Shown here: in pieces, positions 55,916 through 64,000 of the stretch
How the letters are laid out: each line of letters opens with the position of its first letter
How positions within the stretch are numbered: position 1 is the stretch's first letter
Origin: Pseudomonas palleroniana
GTDB lineage: Bacteria > Pseudomonadota > Gammaproteobacteria > Pseudomonadales > Pseudomonadaceae
Assembly (NCBI RefSeq): GCF_003031675.1
Contig: NZ_PYWX01000001.1
Location: 30,191-94,190, forward strand
Length of the DNA: 64,000 nt
Direction: 5' to 3'
Notes under the pieces: model-generated
Databases searched by the model: none
Told to the model about the DNA's origin: nothing
The model's input: only the letters and a program-made list of their open reading frames with translations
Program-made: the position numbers and the translations under genes

Positions 55916-56683
55916 ATGTTGATCATCGATAGCAGTTTCCCTTCCAAGGATTTCAATGAACGTAACGGCGAGCCCGTGCGGCAGGTGGTGCTGCATTACA
56001 CAGCGGCGCCGTTCGGCTCATCCCTGAATACGCTGACCCAGGGCGGTGTCAGCGCGCACTATTTGTTGCCCGACCCGAATGAGCCCGGCTATCGCGCCAG
56101 CGGTTATGACGAGTTGCGCGTATTTCGCCTGGTACCCGAAGACAAGCGCGCCTGGCATGCCGGTGCAAGCCACTGGGGAGGGCGGGATAATCTCAACAGC
56201 CGGGCGATTGGCATCGAGATCGTCAACCTGGCGCGCGATGACGGCGGCGTGTTTACTTTTCCGGCATACCCGGCGGCGCAGGTCGATATGTTGATTGCCT
56301 TGTTGGGTGACATTCTGGGGCGCTACCCACAGATCGGGCCGGCCGACGTGCTGGGCCATTCGGATGTGGCGTATTGGCGCAAGCGTGACCCGGGGCCGCA
56401 ACTGCCTTGGCGGTGCTTGTATGAAGCGGGGATCGGCGCCTGGTTCGATGAGGCGACGCGGGCCATGTACCAACGCCGGTTTTGCCTCGGGCTGCCGCCG
56501 GAGGTCGAGGTGGAACGGGCTTTCCAGCGCTATGGCTATGCGCCGGCGAAGAATCGTCAGGCCTTTGAACAGCGCACCCGGGCATTTCAGATGCACTTTC
56601 GGCCACGGGATTATTGCGGGGTGCTGGATGGGGAAACGTGTGCGGTGCTGTATGCGTTGAACGAGCGGTACCGGGGGATCTGA
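55916..56683 (+). CDS. AmpDh3-like N-acetylmuramoyl-L-alanine amidase
   Basis: Zinc amidase of the AmpD/Amidase_2 family, 255 residues, cleaving the MurNAc-L-Ala bond of peptidoglycan. Likely zinc ligands are His27 (VVLHYTA), His148 (LGHSDVA) and Asp158 (KRDPGPQLPW). The C-terminal part (AFQRYGYAPA ... RAFQMHFRPRDYCGVLDGE) is the extra peptidoglycan-binding-like region seen in AmpDh3. No signal peptide is visible, as in P. aeruginosa AmpDh3, which is reported to leave the cell by type VI secretion. No type VI gene is nearby. It stands between the dsb terminator and the pvdH promoter. Confidence 0.88.
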   Translation: MLIIDSSFPSKDFNERNGEPVRQVVLHYTAAPFGSSLNTLTQGGVSAHYLLPDPNEPGYRASGYDELRVFRLVPEDKRAWHAGASHWGGRDNLNSRAIGIEIVNLARDDGGVFTFPAYPAAQVDMLIALLGDILGRYPQIGPADVLGHSDVAYWRKRDPGPQLPWRCLYEAGIGAWFDEATRAMYQRRFCLGLPPEVEVERAFQRYGYAPAKNRQAFEQRTRAFQMHFRPRDYCGVLDGETCAVLYALNERYRGI

Positions 56684-56730
56684 TGGTGGGGGCGGGCGTT
56701 ACCGAAAAACGCATAAGCACTGCGTTCCCC

Positions 56731-56754
56731 TAAATCCCCTCGCCGCTGGTGCGT
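56731..56754 (+). promoter_or_regulatory. PvdS-type iron-starvation box upstream of pvdH
   Basis: TAAAT (56731-56735), 16 bases, CGT (56752-56754) is an exact match to the PvdS promoter consensus, 74 bases before the pvdH ATG. It makes pvdH independent of the dsb and amidase genes upstream. Confidence 0.9.
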
Positions 56755-56828
56755 CTTCAGAACATGCCATCCGTAGACCCACGGATCACCCATCTGCTCA
56801 CCCCACCCGCGTATTGAGGGATCGAGAA

Positions 56829-58223
56829 ATGTCCGTCGCCACCATTCGCACCGAAGACACCCAACTGCACGAAACCCTCTACCACTTCGAGGAAACGCCA
56901 CTGCTGGCCCGCCAACGCCAACAGGAATCCAACGCCCGCAGTTACCCACGCCGTATCCCGCTGGCACTCAAGCGCGCCAAGGGCATCTATGTGGAGGACG
57001 TGGAGGGTCGCCGTTTCATCGATTGCCTGGCCGGTGCCGGCACCCTGGCACTCGGCCATAACCACCCGGTGGTGATCGAGGCCATTCAACAGGTGCTCAG
57101 CGATGAACTGCCGCTGCACACCCTCGACCTGACCACCCCGGTCAAAGACCAATTCGTGCAGGACCTGTTCGGCCTGCTGCCGCCGGCGCTGGCGCGGGAA
57201 GCGAAAATCCAGTTCTGCGGGCCGACCGGCACGGATGCGGTGGAAGCCGCGCTGAAACTGGTACGCACCGCCACCGGCCGCAGTACGGTGTTGTCATTCC
57301 AGGGCGGTTATCACGGCATGAGCCAGGGCGCACTGAGCCTGATGGGCAGCCTGGGGCCGAAGAAACCGTTGAGCGCCTTGCTGGCCAATGGCGTGCAGTT
57401 TCTGCCATACCCCTACGATTACCGCTGCCCGTTCGGCCTGGGCGGTGCGCAAGGCGTGCGGGTCAACCTGCATTACCTGGAAAACCTGCTCAATGATCCG
57501 GAAGCCGGCGTAGCGCTGCCGGCCGCGGTGATTGTCGAAGTGGTGCAGGGCGAAGGCGGGGTGATTCCCGCCGATCTCGACTGGCTGCGCGGCCTGCGGC
57601 GCATCACCGAACGGGCCGGGGTGGCCCTGATCGTCGATGAGATCCAGAGCGGCTTCGGCCGTACCGGCAAGATGTTCGCCTTTGAGCACGCCGGCATCAT
57701 CCCGGACGTGGTGGTGATGTCCAAGGCCATCGGCGGCAGCCTGCCGTTGGCGGTGGTGGTGTATCGCGACTGGCTCGACACGTGGCTGCCGGGCGCCCAT
57801 GCCGGAACCTTCCGTGGCAACCAGATGGCGATGGCGGCGGGGTCGGCGGTGATGCGCCACCTCAAGCAGCACGACCTGGCCGGCCACGCCGCCGCCATGG
57901 GCGAACGCCTGGCTGAACACCTGCGCATCCTGCAACGGGATGTGCCGCAATTGGGTGACATTCGTGGGCGAGGGCTGATGCTCGGGGTAGAACTGGTGGA
58001 CCCGAACGGCGCACTCGATATCCAGGGCCATCCACCGGTACACCGTCAATTGGCACCGCTGGTACAACGCGAGTGCCTCAAGCGCGGTCTGATCCTGGAG
58101 CTGGGTGGCCGTCATGGCGGCGTGGTGCGTTTTCTGCCGCCCCTGGTGATCACCGCTGCCGAGATCGACCGTGTGGCCGAGATCTTCGGGCGCGCCGTGG
58201 TGGCAGCGCTCGCCGACGTCTAA
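56829..58223 (+). CDS. pvdH: PvdH, diaminobutyrate aminotransferase
   Basis: PLP-dependent class III aminotransferase of 464 residues making L-2,4-diaminobutyrate from aspartate semialdehyde, the building block loaded by the last PvdL module. Start ATG 56829 ([20 protein letters not shown]). Motifs: [51 protein letters not shown] and the PLP lysine 299 in VVMSKAIGG. Ectoine-type EctB is the other close family, but the iron-starvation promoter and the PvdL/MbtH neighbours identify PvdH. Its stop codon lies inside the next promoter. Confidence 0.94.
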   Translation: MSVATIRTEDTQLHETLYHFEETPLLARQRQQESNARSYPRRIPLALKRAKGIYVEDVEGRRFIDCLAGAGTLALGHNHPVVIEAIQQVLSDELPLHTLDLTTPVKDQFVQDLFGLLPPALAREAKIQFCGPTGTDAVEAALKLVRTATGRSTVLSFQGGYHGMSQGALSLMGSLGPKKPLSALLANGVQFLPYPYDYRCPFGLGGAQGVRVNLHYLENLLNDPEAGVALPAAVIVEVVQGEGGVIPADLDWLRGLRRITERAGVALIVDEIQSGFGRTGKMFAFEHAGIIPDVVVMSKAIGGSLPLAVVVYRDWLDTWLPGAHAGTFRGNQMAMAAGSAVMRHLKQHDLAGHAAAMGERLAEHLRILQRDVPQLGDIRGRGLMLGVELVDPNGALDIQGHPPVHRQLAPLVQRECLKRGLILELGGRHGGVVRFLPPLVITAAEIDRVAEIFGRAVVAALADV

Positions 58224-58244
58224 TTTTTCGTACGCCTGGTACGT
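58221..58244 (+). promoter_or_regulatory. PvdS-type iron-starvation box upstream of the MbtH gene
   Basis: TAATT (58221-58225), 16 bases, CGT (58242-58244) fits the PvdS pattern with the same -35 variant as at pvdG. Its first three bases are the pvdH stop codon TAA. It lies 61 bases before the MbtH-like ATG. Confidence 0.75.
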
Positions 58245-58305
58245 TTCTACAGATATCAGCGCTGCGCGTGGTGCGCAGCCAGCCTTTGAGCGATGGAGAA
58301 CAGCA

Positions 58306-58530
58306 ATGACCTCAGTATTCGACCGCGACGACATCCTCTTCCAGGTTGTGGTCAACCATGAAGAGCAGTATTCCATCTGGCCCGACTACAAGGCCGTGCC
58401 GGAAGGCTGGCGCACCGTGGGCAAGAGCGGCATGAAGAAAGAGTGCCTGGCCTACATCGAGGAGGTCTGGACCGACATGCGCCCGCTGAGCCTGCGCCAG
58501 AAGATGGACGGTGCGGCGCTGGCCGGCTGA
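58306..58530 (+). CDS. MbtH-like protein, synthetase partner
   Basis: Small MbtH-family protein of 74 residues that binds and activates adenylation domains of peptide synthetases, here presumably PvdL and the other pyoverdine synthetases. The family signature [20 protein letters not shown] is present, as are the downstream Trp ([12 protein letters not shown]). ATG 58306 follows GGAGAA at 58295-58300. It is the counterpart of PA2412 in P. aeruginosa, which also lies by pvdH. Confidence 0.95.
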   Translation: MTSVFDRDDILFQVVVNHEEQYSIWPDYKAVPEGWRTVGKSGMKKECLAYIEEVWTDMRPLSLRQKMDGAALAG

Positions 58531-58538
58531 TCCAGTTT

Positions 58539-58568
58539 TGTGGCAAGGGAGCAAGCTCCCTTGCCACA
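58539..58568. terminator. Palindrome between the MbtH gene and the M20 gene
   Basis: TGTGGCAAGGGAGC (58539-58552) and GCTCCCTTGCCACA (58555-58568) are perfect reverse complements around AA. It is REP-like and sits between convergent genes, preceded by TTTT when read leftward as AAAA. It may work as a transcript end for either gene. The T tract is weak, so terminator activity is uncertain. Confidence 0.6.
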
Positions 58569-58576
58569 GCGGTGTT

Positions 58577-59914
58577 TCAGCGGGTGTACAGGTAGTCTGT
58601 TGCCAACGACGCCAGCGTCCTCACGCCCACCACCAACGCTGATTCATCCACAAAGAACCCCGGGTTATGGTTCGGCGCAGCCTTGCTCATGTCCTGATCG
58701 CGTGGCGTCACTCCCAGGAACACAAACAGCCCCGGTGCCTCCTTGGCATAAAACGAGAAGTCTTCGGCACCGCCCACCAACGGGCCTTGCACCACATCAT
58801 CCTTGGCCGCCCAGCGCAGGCTTGGCAGCATCTTTTCGGTCAGGGCCGGGTTGTTGATGGTGGGGTCGTATTTCTCGATGATCGTGACTTCGGCCTTGGC
58901 GCCCCCGCTTTCAGCGATTTTCTCCACCGTCTGACGCACATCCGCGTGCAGCTTCTGGCGAATGCCGTAGTCGTAGGAGCGAATCGTGCCGCTCATGTCC
59001 ACCGATTCGGGAATGATGTTATAGCGCGTCCCCCCATTGATGGTGCCGATGCTGACCACCGACGGGAATGACGAGATGTCGGTACGGCGGCTGACCACGG
59101 TTTGCAGGCCGACGATGGTCTGCGCGCCGACGGTGATCGGGTCGATGCCGTCCCACGGGCGGCCGGCGTGGGTCTGTTTGCCGAGGATCTTGATGCGCAG
59201 GTCATCGGAACTGGCCAGGGTCGGACCAGGACGGTAAGCGATCTGCCCGGCGGGCACGCCGGCCCACACGTGCAGGCCGAACACTGCGTCCGGCTTGGGG
59301 GCCTTCATCACGCCTTCCTGCACCATCATCTTCGCGCCCCAGGTGTTTTTGCCGTCGGGGATGAAGTCGCTTGGGCCTTCTTCAGCGGGTTGGAAATAGA
59401 ACACAACGGTGCCGGGCAGGCGGTCGCGCATACCGCTGAGGATTTTCGCCGTGCTCAGCAAGATGGCGGTGTGGGCGTCGTGGCCGCAGGCGTGCATCAC
59501 GTCGACTTCCTTGCCCAGGTAAGTGCCCTTGGCCTTGGAGGCGAACGGCAGGTCGGCGACTTCCTTGACCGGCAACGCATCCATGTCGGCGCGCAACGCC
59601 ACGGTCGGGCCGGGCAGGGCGCCTTTCAAGATGCCGACGACACCGGTGCGCGCCACGCCGGTCTTGACCTCAAGGCCCAAGTCGCGCAGTTGCCTGGCGA
59701 CGAGTTCGGCGGTGCGCTGTTCGGTATTGCCCAGCTCGGGATGGGCGTGGAGATCGCGGCGGGTTTCCAGCAACGCCGGTTCGAGTATTTTGGCTTGGGC
59801 GGCGATTTCTTCCCGGGCACTTTCCTGACCGCCGCCGGCGGCAATCACCGCGCTGCTGGCGACCCCGCACAACACGCCGAAAACCCATGGGTGTGTCAGA
59901 CCGATTAAACGCAT
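58577..59914 (-). CDS. Secreted M20-family amidohydrolase/peptidase
   Basis: M20D-type metal hydrolase (hippurate hydrolase/aminoacylase-like), 445 residues from ATG 59914. An N-terminal signal peptide (VFGVLCGVASSAVIAAGGG) indicates export to the periplasm. Metal-binding motifs are ALRADMDALPV, HACGHDAHTA and QPAEEGPSDFIPDG, and the dimerisation insert begins at about residue 220. It probably removes an acyl group from an amino acid or related amide; the substrate is unknown. It is transcribed with the MscS gene upstream (16-base gap). Nearness to the pyoverdine genes is probably incidental, although acyl removal is part of pyoverdine maturation by other enzymes. Confidence 0.87.
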   Translation of the reverse strand: MRLIGLTHPWVFGVLCGVASSAVIAAGGGQESAREEIAAQAKILEPALLETRRDLHAHPELGNTEQRTAELVARQLRDLGLEVKTGVARTGVVGILKGALPGPTVALRADMDALPVKEVADLPFASKAKGTYLGKEVDVMHACGHDAHTAILLSTAKILSGMRDRLPGTVVFYFQPAEEGPSDFIPDGKNTWGAKMMVQEGVMKAPKPDAVFGLHVWAGVPAGQIAYRPGPTLASSDDLRIKILGKQTHAGRPWDGIDPITVGAQTIVGLQTVVSRRTDISSFPSVVSIGTINGGTRYNIIPESVDMSGTIRSYDYGIRQKLHADVRQTVEKIAESGGAKAEVTIIEKYDPTINNPALTEKMLPSLRWAAKDDVVQGPLVGGAEDFSFYAKEAPGLFVFLGVTPRDQDMSKAAPNHNPGFFVDESALVVGVRTLASLATDYLYTR

Positions 59915-59930
59915 AAGGACCTCTCCCTCT

Positions 59931-62096
59931 TTATTGTTGTGGATCTTTCTCCTGCACACTGCCGGCCGTGACCACCTGCACGCTCAGGCGCGGCGTCGCC
60001 AGATCGAGCCCGGCTTCATCCAGATGACGCTTGAGCGACAGGTTGAACGCCCGCGACACTTCCCACTGCTTGATGGGCGCGGTTTTGAAGCGTGCCCGCA
60101 GGATGGCGCTGCCGGACTCGAAGCTTTCTACCCCCTGAATCTCCAGTGGTGACCAGATATTGCGGCGTTGCAGCGGGTCGTTGCGCATTTTCTGGCCGAC
60201 GTCGCGCATCAGCTTGATCGCGTCGTCGATTTCCATGTTGTAGGGGATCGCCACCCGGAAAATCGCGTAGCCGAACTCCCGCGAGTAGTTCTTGATGCTC
60301 TTGATTTCACTGAACGGGATGGTGTGCACGATGCCGTCGATGTCGCGCAGGCGCACGGTACGAATAGTCAGGCCCTCGACGGTGCCGAGGTGGCCGCCGA
60401 CGTCCACGTAGTCATCGATGGCCAGGGAGTCTTCGATGATGATGAACAGGCCGGTGATCAAGTCCGCCACCAGCGACTGAGCACCAAAACCGATGGCCAG
60501 GCCGATCACACCGGCACCTGCCAACAGTGGCGTGACGTTCATGCCCATGTTCGCCAGGGCGACGATAGCGGCGATGATGAAGATGGTCACGAACAGCACG
60601 TTGCGGATCAACGGCATCATGGTTTGCGCGCGGGCGTTGGCCAGGCCTTTGCGCGAGCGGGTCAGGGCGTGGTGAATGGCCGTGTCGCTGAGGATCCAGA
60701 TCAGCCAGGCAAACAGCAATGTGCCGCCCAGGCCGAACAGCTTGACGCTGATCTCATGGCCGTCGCCTTCGGTAAAGCGGATCAGCGACAGGCCCCACAC
60801 ACGAAGGCCCAGTTCAATGAACACCAGCCACACCAGCAGGTGGGCCAGGGTGTAGACGAAGCTTTTCAGGCGTTCGGAGTACAAGGCATGACGCTTGTGC
60901 CCGCGTTGCGGCTTGAGGGCGTGGCGGCGTACCAGGCCGTTGATCACCATGCACAGCACCAGCAACACCGTGCACAACAGTGACTGGCGCAGCGCCGTGC
61001 TGGTGTCGCCCGCCGACAGGAACGTGGCGAACAGCGAAATGCCCACCAGCAGCAGCGCCGGCAAATACCAGAAGGTGCCGATGATGGACAGGGTATCGGT
61101 GAGGGCGCGGCGGGTGAGGCGGCGCGAGAGCGGTTGGTTGCGAATCAGGTGCGCGATGGGGCGACGGAAACGCAGGATAAACACGCCGGTGGAGAGCGCC
61201 GCCATCACATTGGCGACGGTCGCGGCGGTATGAGCCAGGTGCTGCCCCAGGGCCTGGACGAGCCGTGGGTCGCTCAAGGCTTCGCCGAACGCGGCAAAGC
61301 TGCCGATCCACCACAGCGGGCGGAAAGCCTGGTGGCGCAGGATATACAGGGCGCGGTGGCGGTGCGGACCATCGAGCACGGAGAACGCAATCACACAGAT
61401 CGCCGAGAAACAGGTGCCGACCACCAGCGCATAGGCCAGCACCATCGCCAGGGATTTGCCCAGGGACGAGGGCAGGGCGTAGCTGAGGTAAACCGTGATG
61501 ATCAAGGCGATCATCCAGGGGCCCAGCTTGCGCAGGGCGAAACGCACCATGTCCCAGGTGCGCGGGTGTTGCGGCAGTTCTTCCGGCAGGCCGAAACGTT
61601 CGCGTACGCGGTGGCTGAGCCAGATGAGCGCCGCCGCCAGCAGGCTCCAGACCGCCAGGATCACGGCAAAGCCGAAAATGATCGGCAGCCACTCGCTGGC
61701 CGGCAGCATCAGGGCGCTGAGTTCATCCTTGGCCTGGTCGACTTCATTGGACCAGCGCCCCAACGGGCTGTCGGCCCCGGAAAACTGCGATTCAAGGCCC
61801 GCCAGGGTGCCGCCGATCAGCCCGAGTACGCCTTGTTCGGCGGCGGGTTGAGCCTTTTGGGTGGCTTCGCGCAGCTTCTTCAGGTCGCTCAGCAGTTGGG
61901 TGCGCTGCTGGTCGTTTTCCAGGGTCTTGATCACCTCATCCAGCGACTGCCCCAGGGGCACTTCGGCCTGGGGTTGCGGTTTGGTGGTGCTGCCCAGCAG
62001 GCCGGGCAAGCTCACGGCTTGGGCAGGCGCCAGCGGCAACAGCGTGAGCAGGGCGATCAGGATAGAGCAGGGCAGGGCGAACAGACGGGAGAACAC
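59931..62096 (-). CDS. Large MscS-type mechanosensitive channel (YbiO-like)
   Basis: Mechanosensitive channel of 721 residues. It has a signal peptide, a periplasmic region with a coiled-coil-like stretch (LGQSLDEVIKTLENDQQRTQ, LLSDLKKLREATQKAQPAA), about ten hydrophobic segments, then the conserved MscS pore helix and beta domain (GAGVIGLAIGFGAQSLVADL, FIIIEDSLAIDDYVDVGGHL, TIPFSEIKSIKNYSR) and a C-terminal cytoplasmic domain. It protects the cell on osmotic downshift. The length and N-terminal extension resemble E. coli YbiO rather than the small MscS. Confidence 0.92.
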   Translation of the reverse strand: MFSRLFALPCSILIALLTLLPLAPAQAVSLPGLLGSTTKPQPQAEVPLGQSLDEVIKTLENDQQRTQLLSDLKKLREATQKAQPAAEQGVLGLIGGTLAGLESQFSGADSPLGRWSNEVDQAKDELSALMLPASEWLPIIFGFAVILAVWSLLAAALIWLSHRVRERFGLPEELPQHPRTWDMVRFALRKLGPWMIALIITVYLSYALPSSLGKSLAMVLAYALVVGTCFSAICVIAFSVLDGPHRHRALYILRHQAFRPLWWIGSFAAFGEALSDPRLVQALGQHLAHTAATVANVMAALSTGVFILRFRRPIAHLIRNQPLSRRLTRRALTDTLSIIGTFWYLPALLLVGISLFATFLSAGDTSTALRQSLLCTVLLVLCMVINGLVRRHALKPQRGHKRHALYSERLKSFVYTLAHLLVWLVFIELGLRVWGLSLIRFTEGDGHEISVKLFGLGGTLLFAWLIWILSDTAIHHALTRSRKGLANARAQTMMPLIRNVLFVTIFIIAAIVALANMGMNVTPLLAGAGVIGLAIGFGAQSLVADLITGLFIIIEDSLAIDDYVDVGGHLGTVEGLTIRTVRLRDIDGIVHTIPFSEIKSIKNYSREFGYAIFRVAIPYNMEIDDAIKLMRDVGQKMRNDPLQRRNIWSPLEIQGVESFESGSAILRARFKTAPIKQWEVSRAFNLSLKRHLDEAGLDLATPRLSVQVVTAGSVQEKDPQQ

Positions 62097-62168
62097 GAGG
62101 CGGTCAACCTTGGAAACGACGAATTGACCGAGTGTACGAGGCCGCTATGCCCAATGCGAGTGCATTTA

Positions 62169-62345
62169 TCATTCCGCCAGTTTGGCGAGGATCTTGTACA
62201 CCACGGTACCCAGGATCAGCAGCATGCCGATCCACATGCCGAATACGCCGAGGGGCTTGTCACGAAAGTTGAAACCCACGGCCAGCATGATCATGCCGAT
62301 CAGAATCGGGATAAGCATGGCGTGGAAAGAGGACATGGAGATCAT
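62169..62345 (-). CDS. Small two-helix membrane protein
   Basis: A 58-residue hydrophobic protein (MISMSSFHAMLIPILIGMIM) with two membrane segments separated by FRDKPLGVFG. I chose ATG 62345; an internal ATG at 62336 is possible, and neither start has a clear ribosome site. The longer reading to 62549 crosses a REPIN and is not believable. Similar small proteins are annotated as hypothetical in Pseudomonas. No function can be given. It lies 72 bases upstream of the MscS gene on the same strand. Confidence 0.65.
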   Translation of the reverse strand: MISMSSFHAMLIPILIGMIMLAVGFNFRDKPLGVFGMWIGMLLILGTVVYKILAKLAE

Positions 62346-62439
62346 GGGGCGACGGCCTTGTCGGAGTGGGAATACTGACAAGTCTAGGTCGGATTGCAGA
62401 AAGTGCAGATGATGCAGGTCAGGTTCACCCAAATCAAAA

Positions 62440-62529
62440 TGTGGGAGGGGGCTTGCTCCCGATGGCCTGCATAGCAGGCCCATTTTTGAGGCCGCTGCGC
62501 GGCCTATCGGGAGCAAGCCCCCTCCCACA
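62440..62529. repeat. REPIN upstream of the small membrane protein gene
   Basis: TGTGGGAGGGGGCTTGCTCC (from 62440) is matched in reverse complement at 62506-62529, with inner GCCTGC...GCAGGC and GGCCGC...GCGGCC stems. A partial third copy (CGCCCCCTCCCACATT) follows at about 62536-62551. Same family as at 18801, 27681 and 50176. Confidence 0.9.
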
Positions 62530-62568
62530 GTGACCGCGCCCCCTCCCACATTTCCCCAGTATCAGGCG

Positions 62569-63858
62569 TCAGGGCAAGTCGTGGCTCGCATAGAACGCAC
62601 CCAGCACTTTCACCAGATGCGCCAGGTCGTGGCTGCCGCACAGCTCGCGAATGGAATGCATGGCAAACGTCGGCAGGCCGATGTCCACGGTACGCACACC
62701 CAGGTGGCTGGCGGTGATCGGGCCGATGGTCGAGCCGCAGCCCATGTCGCTGCGCACCACAAAGCTTTGCACCGGGACTTCCTGGGCCATGCACAGATGG
62801 CGGAAGAAGCCGGCGGTTTCGCTGTTGGTGGCGTAGCGCTGGTTGCTGTTGACCTTGATCACCGGGCCTGCGTTGAGTTTCGGGCCATGGTTGGCGTCGT
62901 GTTTCTCGGCGTAGTTCGGGTGCACGCCGTGGGCGTTGTCTGCCGATACCAACAGTGATTTCTGAATAGTGCGTACGAATTCATCACCTTCGGGCAACAG
63001 ACGGCGCAAGGTCTGTTCCAGCATCGGGCCATCGGCGCCGCAGGCGGAGCAGGAACCGACTTCTTCGTGGTCGTTGCACACCAACACGCAAGTTTCGTCG
63101 CTGTCGCTGGTGAGCAAGGCTTGCAGGCCGGCATAGCACGACAGCAGGTTGTCGAGGCGCGCGCCGGCGATGAAGTCGCCATTGAGGCCGATCACCGCTG
63201 CACTTTGCGTGTCGTAGAAACTCAGCTCGTAGTCGAGCACCACATCGGCATTCAACCCATGTTCCCGTGCCAGTTGCTCGGTGAGCACGGCGCGGAAGTC
63301 CACGCGCTCGTCACCGGCGAATTGCGCGAGGATCGGCGGCAGCTCGGTCTGGGCATTGATCGCCCAACCCTGGTTGGCTTCACGGTTCAGGTGAATGGCC
63401 AGGTTGGGGATGATGGCGATGGGCAGCTTGAAGTCGATCAACTGGCTTTCGACTTTGCCGTCACGGCGGAAGGTGACGCGGCCGGCCAGGGACAGGTCGC
63501 GGTCGAACCACGGTGCCAGCAGGGCGCCGCCATAGACTTCCACGCCCAGTTGCCAGAAGCCCTGGCGTTGCAGCTCCGGCTGGGGCTTGACCCGCAGGCA
63601 CGGGCTGTCGGTGTGGGCGCCGACCAGGCGGATCCCGCCCTGCAGCGGCGAATGACGGCCGAGCTTGAAGGCAATGATCGAGGAATCGTTACGGGTGACG
63701 TAATAGCGGCCGTTGGCTTCGGTAGCCCAGGTTTCGCGCTCGTCGAGACGCTGATAGCCGGCCGCTTCCAGACGCTGGGCGAGGGCGGCAGTGGCATGAA
63801 AAGGAGTAGGGGAGGCCTTGAGGAAGTCGATCAGGCCTTGATTCAACGCTTCGCGCAT
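62569..63858 (-). CDS. apeB: ApeB, M18-family aminopeptidase
   Basis: Cytoplasmic zinc aminopeptidase of family M18, 429 residues, removing N-terminal amino acids with preference for acidic ones in known members. Motifs: [15 protein letters not shown] with the first metal His-Asp, [18 protein letters not shown] with the catalytic Glu pair, and [18 protein letters not shown] near the C-terminus. The length is standard and the start ATG is at 63858. It stands alone; a REPIN follows its 3' end. Confidence 0.95.
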   Translation of the reverse strand: MREALNQGLIDFLKASPTPFHATAALAQRLEAAGYQRLDERETWATEANGRYYVTRNDSSIIAFKLGRHSPLQGGIRLVGAHTDSPCLRVKPQPELQRQGFWQLGVEVYGGALLAPWFDRDLSLAGRVTFRRDGKVESQLIDFKLPIAIIPNLAIHLNREANQGWAINAQTELPPILAQFAGDERVDFRAVLTEQLAREHGLNADVVLDYELSFYDTQSAAVIGLNGDFIAGARLDNLLSCYAGLQALLTSDSDETCVLVCNDHEEVGSCSACGADGPMLEQTLRRLLPEGDEFVRTIQKSLLVSADNAHGVHPNYAEKHDANHGPKLNAGPVIKVNSNQRYATNSETAGFFRHLCMAQEVPVQSFVVRSDMGCGSTIGPITASHLGVRTVDIGLPTFAMHSIRELCGSHDLAHLVKVLGAFYASHDLP

Positions 63859-63934
63859 AAATAGCTCCAGACAGCAATGCGCGGAGTTTACCGTATTGGT
63901 TTGACTCGGTGTCTAGAACTGACACAGAACTAAA

Positions 63935-63960
63935 TGTGGGAGCGGGCTTGCTCGCGAATG
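63935..63960. repeat. REP half-element at the window edge
   Basis: TGTGGGAGCGGGCTTGCTCG, continuing CGAATG, is a REP of a variant family. Its inverted partner, if any, would lie beyond the right edge. Confidence 0.7.
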
Positions 63961-64000
63961 CGGTGGTTCAGTTAACTCAACTGTGACTGACACACTGCAT

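Noticed and set aside
15134..63960. Dispersed palindromes considered as a CRISPR array or att sites
   Set aside because: They are scattered singly, in inverted pairs without regular spacers, no cas genes or integrase; REP/REPIN fits.

Overview
The window is about 64 kb of a high-GC gammaproteobacterial chromosome. Gene content and order point to Pseudomonas, most likely the P. fluorescens group. The evidence is the fliNOPQR-flhB / flhA-flhF-fleN-fliA / cheYZAB-motCD-parC-parP-cheW order, a PvdS/PvdL pyoverdine locus, an atu terpene cluster, and several REP/REPIN palindromes of the types common in fluorescent pseudomonads. No tRNA, rRNA, CRISPR array, prophage or insertion sequence was seen.

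Region 1 (1-18.8 kb, + strand) holds the flagellar export apparatus (fliN partial, fliO, fliP, fliQ, fliR, flhB), two cold-shock-domain genes, then flhA behind a sigma-54-like promoter. Next come the flagellar placement and number genes flhF and fleN, the sigma factor fliA, and one chemotaxis/stator operon: cheY, cheZ, cheA, cheB, motC, motD, parC, parP, cheW and a DUF2802 gene. CheA carries a four-fold repeat in its linker that may be the docking site for ParC/ParP.

Region 2 (19-25.7 kb) is mixed: a YegS-type lipid kinase, a convergent NarL/NarX-type two-component pair, a His-less HPt-like protein divergent from cheV, a MOSC protein, ppnP and a DEDDh exonuclease. cheV has a clear FliA-type promoter, which ties it to the motility regulon.

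Region 3 (25.7-35.6 kb) is an acyclic terpene (citronellol/geraniol) utilisation cluster, atuABCDEF, on the - strand. Its TetR repressor gene atuR is divergent, and two identical 16-bp operator-like sites lie in inverted orientation between them. atuG and atuH are not found next to it. An orphan periplasmic binding protein follows atuR.

Region 4 (35.6-58.5 kb) is the pyoverdine chromophore locus: pvdS behind a Fur box, pvdG, the 4295-aa synthetase pvdL, then pvdH and an MbtH-like gene. TAAWT-N16-CGT iron-starvation boxes precede pvdG, pvdH and the MbtH gene. Lodged between pvdL and pvdH is a disulfide/copper module (dsbG, dsbE-like, dsbD, divergent dsbR-dsbS) plus an AmpDh3-like amidase gene.

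Region 5 (58.5-64 kb, - strand) is housekeeping: a secreted M20 hydrolase, a large MscS-type channel, a small membrane protein and the M18 aminopeptidase apeB.

Most genes belong to known systems. The points most worth a second look are regulatory or architectural: the inverted repeat around the flhA promoter, the CheA linker repeats, the stacked dyads upstream of cheV, the Lgt-like/TlpA fusion in the dsb operon, and the Dsb module inside the pvd locus.
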